Part shown: positions 26,748 through 37,383 of the stretch, in pieces
Layout of the letters: every line of letters begins with the position of its first letter
Numbering within the stretch: the stretch's first letter is position 1
Origin: Anolis sagrei
Lineage: Eukaryota; Chordata; Lepidosauria; Squamata; Anolidae
Reading direction: 5' to 3'
NCBI RefSeq assembly: GCF_037176765.1
Contig: NC_090024.1
Coordinates: 155,123,278 to 155,187,277 of the forward strand
DNA length: 64,000 nt
Notes under the pieces: model-generated
Databases searched by the model: none
Seen by the model: only the letters and a program-made list of their open reading frames with translations
What the model was told of the DNA's origin: nothing
Program-made: the position numbers and the translations under genes

Positions 26748-29700
26748 TTCCGACAAAGGCTCCCCCATGCAGGAAGCAGCCAGACTTTGAAGCTGCAAGG
26801 CTATTCAGTGCTAATCAAGGTGACAAACTGCAACACTCACACTTGCCTCAAACAGACAATTGTTCTTTCTCCCATCCTGGACATTCCACAGATATATAAA
26901 CCCCATTTTCCTAGTTTCGAACAAACCCCACAACCTCTGAGGATGCCTGCCATAGATGTGGGCGAAACGTCAGGAGAGAATGCTTCTAGAACATGGCCAT
27001 ACAGCTTGGGAAACTCATAGCAACCCAATTAGAATAATGTTCAGATGATTTATGAAATTATTTCAGTGAGGAAAGAGTGCCTTAGCAATAGTAAAGTCCT
27101 GAAAAATAAATTGAACTCAGCAGGTATTTTTGGGGAAAAAATCAGAGTAGAAAACCTTGAGAACTGTGTACAATCTTATATAAAACATGACATTGTCATA
27201 TGGATAAAAGTATATCTTGCACCCAGTACTGCTTTTTGTGTGAGAATAACTATAGCTTGTTTTTGAATCCTGGGTTTTATTTTTTTAAAGAATTTTAAAA
27301 CAAGCCATCGTTTTGTGACTAAGAAATCTGAAACATGAAAAATCACTAGCAAATGATCACAACAATTTTCCCAGCCATGAGAAAATATTCACATTTCTAT
27401 ATTCTTGCATGTGGGAATGAAATAAGTAAGAATTTGCATCTCTGACCATCAATGAATAACTATGCAACCTTCTGTCTCTTCTTACTTTTCCTCCAGGCTT
27501 TCTATGTTCATTCCAGGCACTGCTTACATCTTTGGATTTCCTGAAGTGAAACAGAAGAATCCTTCACAACAGGCTTCTGTAGTTCTGGCTGTCACCTCTT
27601 CAAGGACCTGCAGTCTTGTTGCCAAACTACCTCATGTAAATACTTCATGTTGTGGCTTTCTTATACTTTCCAGTAGAAACAACAATACTCCACACGATTA
27701 AATGAGTCATGGTAGTCCCCCTGAAAATGATAGCATGACAAAGTTGTCATGCTGATTCCAAGGGGAATTAAGCATGACTTATGTATGTGTCAGTTTTTTT
27801 GTCCTCACGTGGTTACACATGCTGCTGCTCCATCCCACTTCCTTTTCACTTATCTAAATTTCATATTTAGGAGACTAATGAGACCTTGAATAAAAAACAA
27901 TGTTTTGAATGTTCTCCCACCCTGGACATTCCAGATATATAAACCTCACTTGCCTAGTTTCCAACATACCTCACAACCTCTGACAATGCTTGCCATAGAT
28001 GTGGACAAAACGTCAGGAGACAATGCTTCTGGAACATTGCCATACAGCCCAGAAAACTCATAGCAACCCAGTGGTTCTGGTCATGAAACAACAACAACAA
28101 CAACAAAACTTTATTTATATACCGTTCTATCTCCTCAAGGGGACTCAGAGCGGTTTCCAAGTAACATAATCAATACATACAAAGAAAGCAACATAAACAT
28201 AAAATTAACAAGACAATATAAGCATTAAAAACCACAATAGCACATATATTTAAAACTAGCCTTCCGCTGTCATGCATTGCTGTGACCCGGTCTGTGTATA
28301 TGTGTGTGTGTGTTTGTGTGTGTATATATGTGTGTGTGTGTGTGGTTTTGCACATGCATTGTAATGTATTTTTGTTTTGTTTTTGTGTTTTTCAGTGTTT
28401 TCATGTGTGATGGTCACTTGTTGGTCTGTTAGGGGTGTAGTGTCCAAATTTGGTGTCAATTCATCCAGTGTTTTTGAGTTCCGTCAATCCCACAAACGAA
28501 CATTACATTTTTATTTATATAGCTAATCCTGCCTGTTCAAGGCAGTTTAAAAGGCTGGACCGGGCTAGTGCAATTTTAGAGGGCCCGGGAAATAGGTAGA
28601 GTCTATGCCTGCACATTTCCAGGACCTAATAGAAGAAAGTGACCTGGGTAATTGGTAGAAAAAGATATGGCCAATTTCAACAGTATCTGGGGCAGAGCGA
28701 GAACTAGCCGTTCTAAAAGGTTTGTTTAAACCACCAGGTCTTCAGGTTCTTACGAAAGGAGGGGAGGGATTATTTCTCTAGGACGGGCATTCCAGAGGTG
28801 GGGGGTCACCACTGAGAAGGCCCTCTCTCTCGTCCCCAGCAACCGTGCTTGTGACAGTGGTGGGAGCGAAAGGCAGGCCTCCCCGGAAGATCTTAAAGTT
28901 TGCGCCGGTTCATAGAGGGAGATGCGATCGCGAAGATAGGCGGGGCCTGAACCGTTTAGCCTTCAACAACATAGTGTTTTGAACTACTCTTTTAGAGATG
29001 GTATGGAGGAGAGTTGTTGTAAAAAAATATTTATCAAACTTTGACCTTATGTGTTTTAAATCGCAAGGGCAGCCCTAAAATTTCCATTTTAGAAATTTCT
29101 CTTGTGGATGTTAAAATAGAAAAGAAAGTAACTGTCTCCTCACAGTTTTGATCTTGTAGAGATGAATTACTTATAGAGCTTTATTGTAGCTGACTATAAT
29201 CCAGTTGGTTAGTTCTCACTGGAGTTGACCCATTAAATCAATTGCTGAATGGTATGTCAACACATAGGGCCCCCAGTGGAGCAGCAGTTTAAACTGCTAA
29301 GCGGCTGAACTTGCTGACCGAAAGGTAACTGGTTCAAATCTGAGGAGCGGGGTGAGCCCCCCCAGCTCACCTAGCAGTTCGAAAACATGCAAATGTCAGT
29401 AGATCAATAGGTACTGCTTCTGCAGGAAGGTAATGGTGCTCCATTCAGTTATGCTGGCCACATGACCTTGGAGGTGTGTACAGACAATGCCGGCTCTTCA
29501 GCTTAGAAATGGAGATGAGCGCCACCTCCCAGAGTCAGACTTAATGTCAGGAGAAACCTTTACCTTTACCTTATGTCAACACATAGGTAAGTCTTATTGA
29601 TTCAATGGCTCTGTAGGGAGTAACATGAGGAATTAGGGGTTTTTTTTAATTGTTTTACCCATTCTACAGCAATATTTTCCTTTGTCAATTACCCACGTGC

Positions 29701-32700
29701 ATTTCTATCACAAGGACATGTCACTGACTTAACTGCCAATTGTAAATACTGATAAATTCCATCTATTTGCTTTAGTTAATAAATTACAGATCAGCACATA
29801 AAATCAAATTACCCCACAAGTTATGTTATCTCAGTTCTCAAGATAATTCCCTCACAGATCTTGAAGGACTGATGTAAACGGGAACAAGGTTAGCAATACT
29901 CTCCAATAACTATTTCTGTACAATATGAAATAATCCTGTCATGAGATAATGTATTGTATAAGGGAAGGAAATGGTTTTTTTCCCTTCCAAAGAACTCAAT
30001 GTGGTCAAGAAGTAAGGAACTGAAAAGAGGAAAGAGTGTGGAGATGAAAGCATGACATTTACAACAAAGTCAAAATTATCACAGGACAAGGGTGTTGTTT
30101 TCAGCAACCAGTTTTTCTCTCAAAACTGCTCATTTCACATGTTGATTAACCTTGCCAAAAAAGTGAGCAAATAGTTCATTCTGCATTGCATACTGACTTC
30201 CCTGAAATGACTATTCCTGTTATTTTAAAATGAAGTAAACTTGAGAGTACACAAGGACATTACATCCATAGAACAGAAATCTTCAGAGATATTCTCTTTT
30301 CTCCTGCAATGAGAGGTATGAGTTTCAATGGGACTGTACATATCACTGTTTGTCATCCTCAGACTGGATGGTGGTAGTACTATAGAAAAGACAAAGTGCA
30401 GCAGTGTGTAGCAAAGCCCAATAGTACTTCTTCCATTAACTTTGCTTTACTAGGAAACAAGATCCCTTAATTTTGTAAAGCCTCTTTAAATTAAAATTTG
30501 TGCTCCGTGAAGTGTTATCTTCAACAACAACAAATAGGACTACAACTCAGTTCTATTAAACATTCATATTGAGATATGTATGACGTATTAAATTTTGATA
30601 GTTAAAGAAGTCTGTCTTACTGAATGTAGATGTAGTAACTTAGGGCCCTTCCACACATGCCTCAATCCCGAGAGGAACTGGGATATTTTATCCCAGTTCC
30701 TTCTGGAATTGAGGCCCCAGTCCTCCTCCAAATCCCATGCTTTCCCTGGGGCTGGCTAGCTACATGCTCTCCCTGGCTGACCACCCCCCCCCCCCTTTAC
30801 CCCTATCTGGAAGGGCCTTTAGTTAAATTCCACCTGTTTTGCATTTCCAACCACTTACTGTCCCTTGAAATGATGGGAAAGTATAGGATAATCCCAATTA
30901 TTTTTTCCAGGTTATAATCTACAACACCAACATCAAGCTCCCTCTCGCACTTCCAGTGGGTCAAGATGCAGGACCCTTAGCAAGGCAATCCCATGTCTGG
31001 AGTTTTATATCTGACGTGCCACCTTCAGTCCTTGAAAATCTTAAAGGTTAGTAGTTTATCCAAGACAATTGCTCTCCCTGTGCAAGTAGTAAGTATGAAA
31101 TGGTTTATGAGGAATATAAAGCATCATTCTCAAGGAATTTCATCAAGAGGAGATGCTTCAACACATGCCTCAAACTATCACTCCCACACAAATTACTGGA
31201 CCATCTTCTGGGTTTGCAAACTGAAGGTGAAAATATAATGCAAGCATCTGGATTGTTTGAAAAAAATGGATGGCACTCTGCCCTGCTGTTGCAGATTTGT
31301 AATTTAGAGTTACAGATCCATTTTCAGTAAGACTACATAACTATACTGTAAAACTACCTTTTGCACTCCAGATCAGGAAACACCTATGTACAGTACTTAA
31401 CCACCACACTCCTGTCCAAGTTAAATCAGCAAAGCAGCTTATTAAAGATTATATAAAAAGCACTGTAGCAAAAATAGTAAAAACTTCAAGGCAGATATAA
31501 TGAATATGGACAAATTAATTCAGTTCCTTGCACACCACTAAGGCAGTGTTAGAAAAACAACAGGCTGGACATTATTTAGAGTATTTGAAACAAGAGAAAA
31601 TGATAATGATAATGTAGTTAAAGTTTTGATAAAAAGAAAAACTGTTCCCATATTGGAAAGAGTGAACAAGTTGAAGCACAAATTTATCAAGAATTAAAGT
31701 AAAATAGACTTTTTAAAAACCCTGATAAACATTGGAGGTCAAACCAAAATCCCTCTCCCTTCTCCCTTTTAACTTATATCCTTAGATAGAAAATTCTTTT
31801 TTTAAAAAAAGCTGGTAGTTCTTCCCTATTCTACCCCAAAACCTTTTTTCTGCCCTTCCTCTCCCATTTTAAGATATTGTATTAAAAACTGTTATTAATT
31901 TTAAAAAAATTAAAATCAAGACTTCAAAGTCTATACATATAAAATAGTCCAAAAGGTTTAAGGTACAAGATTATTCCAAATCCTAAAGCAACAGGACACC
32001 CAGCACAGGAATATAAGGAAACCAGGAAGTACAAGGCAACATAGAATCCAATGCAAAAATCCAGGAACAAGCCTTCAAATTTGTAAGCATGAAACAGGAG
32101 CAAAGACATGGAACTATAATTCCCTCATAAAGCTTGACTTGGACTTGTTGACCAGACTGGCTGGAAAATCCCCCGGCCTCTCTAATATACACATGAAATC
32201 ATGCCTTCTCCCATGACTTCCTGATACGGGTGTCTTCTCTAACAAGTGCTGTGACCTTCAGAGATTCTGCTGAGCAGCATGAAGTTTACAAAAACGGAGT
32301 CTCCTATCAACCAGCTCATTATCTTACAACTCATTATTCTATCCACCTGGGATTTCAGCCTCTGAACTCATTTCCCTAGAGAACGACTCTTCTGCACCAT
32401 CTCGGCACCTCTCTGAAATGTGATTTTCACTAACTGCTGGAGACACAGACTGATCATTTGCAGGATTTAAAATCCCATGTTGGCTTGCAGGCCCAGAGTC
32501 CCCATGATCCACTTCCCAATTTACATCAATATCAGCCGCAAGCATTGACTGAACTACACCACTATCTAAGTAGCTCCTATTAATAATCTTGACAACAGCA
32601 CAGCCACATTAGGTAAAGGAGTTCTGATTAGTTATTGATAGCCCTTTTCCATCAGCGGGTGAAGCTTTGAACCCCAGAAGTTGAACCCTTCATCTCAGTC

Positions 32701-35700
32701 TTGTTCACAAAGGGGGCTTGAATATTATTCACCTTCCACTCCAATTGGCAGTTGAACAGATCCCATCTCAGGATGCTGCTGCTGGATATTAAGGTGAGTT
32801 AGGATAAGAGATGTTGTTTAGTTACAAATATGAAAATTGCATACAATCACTAAAATTTACCAATGCCTACTCATAGTGTTTATTTTTCAGGTGTTTGTGC
32901 AATATCTCAAGATAGTGTCACAACTTTCAATGGTATTACTTTTAACTATTCAATGTCTGCAAGCTGCAACCACATCTTGGCTCAAGACTGTAGCTCACAG
33001 CTGAAGTTCCTGGTGATGAAGAAAAAAGCAGAAGACCCTAATAATTTGAGCACCATTCACATCAACCTTGCTAATCTGTAAGTAATGCATCATAAATTAA
33101 TATCTAAAAGGCCAGCTACTGAATGAAAATTTGCAATAAGATCAATAGCAACAAACAATTCCCTAGTAGGTACTCTACTAGAATGCATACGTTTGCCAGA
33201 AACAATTCAAATATTTTACAATGACGTAGCCAAGGCACCCTTTTTTTCTGTATTCAGTATGATTGATAACAAGATGGAGTATTTATTATTCCAGTGGGTT
33301 GAATCCAAGGTTTTATCCTCATGACATAAAGCTTCTTCATCTAGCAGATGCTTCCATAAATAGAAAAAGATATTCTTTAATCTCTCTCTCTCCCCCCCCC
33401 CCCCTATATATTTCTCCAAAAATCTGCTCCATAAAGTTAGAAGACCTTTGTATCAATATAGATAATGGGACAGAGTGGGGGGAAAGTAAAAATGGGAATC
33501 TGCAAACACTATTCCTTTACTCAAGGAAGACTCCATGTAAGAGTCTTCCATTGGGCAGAGGGGGAGATTGAATCCAATAGAAGTACTTGATAAAGGACAG
33601 CTTGATTTAGATCTGTGTGATGATTAGAATATTATTGAGCTGTTTAATTAATTTTGTTCTTCTCTTATCTGAAGGGAAATTGTCATGGTTCCTTCAAATG
33701 GGATCGTTAAACTGTTGGTTAACGGTGCCGAAATATTGGCAGAGAATCTTCCATATGTTTCCAGTTCTGGTAGGTAACAAAACACCCTGACTTTTTTCTT
33801 AAGTGTGCAGTGTGTGTGCTTCTAAGTCACCTGTCAATTTATGGCAACCTTTTTAGGATTTCATAGGATTTTTCTTATGCAAGGAATACTCAGAGCTGGT
33901 TTTGCTAATTACTTCCTCTGCAATATATCCTACAGCTCCTGGTATTTCTTAGCAATCTCCCATCCAAGCTTCCAAGATCTGACACAATCTTGAACCTTTA
34001 GGGTGACTGCTTGACATATCTATGTGTTAGATAATTTGCAAAGAGGTTGGTAATTGATTAAGATTAGAAAGCAATTTGGAAGAAAGACTTGAGTAGGGAG
34101 CTAGAGCTAGTCCACTGTCATAACTAAGTTTGGATCTATACTTCCCTATATCCCAGGATCTGATCCCAGATTATCTGCTTTGAACTGGATTATCTGAGGG
34201 CCCTTCTACACTGCCATATAATCCAAAATATCAGACCAGATTATCCACATTATCTGCTTTGAACTGGATTAGCTGAGTCTACACTGCCATATAATTCAGT
34301 TCAAAGCAGATAATCTGGATTTTTACAGCCTCAGAAAAGCTGCAAGCCAAAGCCATTGTTTGTTGGCGGCTGGAAAAGATGACATGTAAAATCCAGATTA
34401 TCTGATTTGAACTGGATTATATGGTAGTGTAGACTCAGAAAAAACAATTCAAAACATATAATCTGGATTATCTGATTTAATAATCTGGATTATATGGCAA
34501 CGAAGAAGAGGCCCTGGTCACTGGAAAAGGATAGGTAGTACCTCCCAGGGAGTCAAACTGTGCTCCAAGATCAACAGGTGATGATATCTGCTATAGGAAG
34601 TCTGTTAAACACAGGACTACACATTAAAAAATATTGATGGGTTCATTTATTGCAGGTATGGGAAAACCCGGGTTCAGGGGTTGGATGCGGCCCTCAGGCC
34701 CTCCTCTCTCTCACCATCCTATCCTATCCTTCCTTCTCTCTTTCCTTCCTCCTTCCCTCCCTCCCTTACTTACCTTCCTCTTTCTCCCTTTCTCCTTCTT
34801 TCCCTTCTACACTTCCTTCCTTCCCTTTCCTCCCTCCCTCCCCCTTTCTCTTTTTCCCTCCTTTCTTCCCTTTTGTCTTTCCTCCCTCCCCTCCTTTCCT
34901 CCTGGGGGATGTTTAGCTGGGAGAAGAGGTGGTTGAGAGGGAACATGAGAACCATGCTTCAAGATTTTAAAGGGTGTCCCATTGAGGAGGAGGGGGGGGG
35001 GACTGACTTTCTTCTGTTTTAGAGACTACAACACAAGGGAGCAATGGTTTCAAATGGCAGGAAAAAATATTTGACGGAAAATATTAGAAAGAACTTCCTG
35101 AGAGTAAGAGCTGTTGGAGAGTGGCATAGGCTGCCTTGGAGTGTGATGAAGACTCCTTCTCTGAAGGCTTTTCCACAGAGGCTGTCTATCGGGAGTGCTT
35201 TGATTGTGCCTTCCTGCATGGCAGGGAGTTGGACTGGATGATCCTTGGGGGGTCTCTTCCAGCTCTAGGATTATATATCAGGAGTGGGCAATATGGGATC
35301 TAATGGATACACTTTTTCTCTCCCATCCACCATCTCATCCTGACCAAAGCTAACCCTTTTGAGATCCAAACGTTTCCTGTCTTTCCTTCACTTTCTGCCT
35401 CCGAAAAGGAAGAGGAAGGGGAGGAAAGGCAGGGAAGGGGCTTGAGGAGTGCCCTCTCCCTCCCGGCTTGCCCATCCCATTACGGCCTGCCATGTGGCCC
35501 CCAAGTTAGAAAGTTTGCCCAATGCCTGATTTATTGGGTTTGCATATGCCCTCACTCCCCAAAAAAGGACCCAAGGCAGCTCACAGTATGATGGAATGAG
35601 AAAAAGATAGATGTTCAAACATCAAAACAGAATTAAATTTTAAAACCTTTAAAAAACTTTAATAAAATTATGCAGAAAATGCAGTACCCACAACTATCAA

Positions 35701-35871
35701 TTGCCAAATGATCTTGATATAAGATAAAAATCCAAGATTTATCATTGAATCGTTTTGAAACATAAAACCAAGATTTAATTTATTTTTATCATATTAATGT
35801 TATACTTAACTATACAGTTAGTCCCCAATATAGGTTCTGCATGTACGTCAGAAAAGGGACATTTTATAAGT

Positions 35872-35908
<37 letters not shown>

Positions 35909-37340
35909 CTTTGGGTAGCATGGGGAAGGGTTGGCACCCCTGTGAGGTTTGTTTTGCTGTCTATGCCCCTGTTCAAAAAAATATCACCTTCCTTCCTGTC
36001 CCTGTGAGAATTGGATTTTGGAAATTTTGTTTTGTTATGTAAACAAGGATTGGTGATAAAGCTTCAGCGAAGACACCTTTCCCCCATGATGACTCTTCCA
36101 GGAATGAATTTCCCTTCCAAGGGGTAGATTTCTCTAACTTCCTATTGTCTCAGGAGATAATGTGATTTGCTAAACAACTTTTTATGAAGCACTGTCAGCA
36201 TTCTAGTTGCAACTCTTTTTCTTCCCTATTTATTGGAAAATAGATAGAAAGCAATTAGGATGAAAAAATTATTTCAATGGATAAAGCAATTTTATTTTCT
36301 GCTTACAGTTGTGTATATCTATAACACCAATGAGGAGAATGACTTGTTATTAAAAGCTCCAGAAATTGGTATCGAGAAGCTCTACTATGACGGGAACATG
36401 TTTAAGGTACTCTTGTTTATCACACACCTAATGTTTCAGTTTAAAAAAATATATTTAGCCAGCACTCCATTGATGTCTGTTATGCTTTATGCAGATTCAA
36501 GTACCTTTCTGGATGACTGGGAAAACTTGTGGATTATGTGGAAGATATGATGCTGAATATGAACAAGAATATAAGATGCCCAGTGGATACATAGCTGAAA
36601 ATGCTATGAGCTTTGTTCAGTCATGGACAGTCCCAGATGATTCTTGTGCCACAGGTCAGGAAACTATGCACAATATTCATTTTTTAGGCACAAACTTACT
36701 TTTTTCTTCACCTCTACTTACCGTATAGACTATACTCCTTTATAAGTCGACCTCATGTATAAATCAAGAGCAGATTTGGGGGCCAAAATTATGAATGTTT
36801 GTATGACCTGTGGGTTCTGCAGAGAAGAGAAAGTACCAATGCTGTCTTGGGTGGCCAGATGCTCCTGGTCACTGCCATCATTTCCCTGAATTCAAAAAAG
36901 CCAAAATTGGTACCACAGAGAAGAGAGTAGAACAGTGTTGGTGCTTCTTTCAGGTTTTTCTGGACTTAGCTCTTTTCTTTTGCTGCTCCACTCAGATGAT
37001 AGTTCCTTTTGAAATAAGAGTTTATGGACAGTACTAACATTGATCAGAGGATAAGTTTGCCCAGGTTTTGGGGACTGATTTTTGACTTATTTTTCCCTGG
37101 TGGCACAATGGGTTAAACCCTTGTGCCAGCAGGACTGAAGACCGACAGATCAGAGGTTTGAATCTGGGGAGAGCATGGATGAGCTCCTTCTATCAACTCC
37201 AGCTCCCCATGTGGGGACATGAGAGAAGCCTCCCACAAGGATGGTAAAACATCAAAACATCCGGGCATCCCCTAGGCAACGTCCTTGCAGACGGTCAATT
37301 CTCTCACACCAGAAGCGATTTACAGTTTCTCAAGTCACTC

Positions 37341-37383
<43 letters not shown>

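Larger units (their letters stand above)
34653..35528. mobile_element. 876-bp hAT element with perfect 8-bp duplication, pyrimidine tract and nested CR1
   Basis: Ends CAGGTATGGGAAAACC and AAGTTTGCCCAATGCCTG are inverted; ATTTATTG flanks at 34645-34652 and 35529-35536. Contains a (CCTT/CCCT)-rich pyrimidine tract at 34690-34905 and a CR1 3' end at 35017-35275. Same family as 40785-40974. Confidence 0.88.

Noticed and set aside
28256-28459. Reverse-strand Thr/His-rich open frames
   Set aside because: Produced by a (TG)n microsatellite inside a repeat.
34634-35022. Overlapping long open frames rich in Pro, Ser, Leu and Phe
   Set aside because: They arise from the polypyrimidine tract, are open in all three frames and have no homology.
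36820-37036. Possible cysteine-rich vitellogenin exon between the VWD exon and the last exon
   Set aside because: The sequence lies in a repeat beginning ATACTCCTTTATAAGTCGAC and does not match the expected cysteine spacing; no fitting splice sites.
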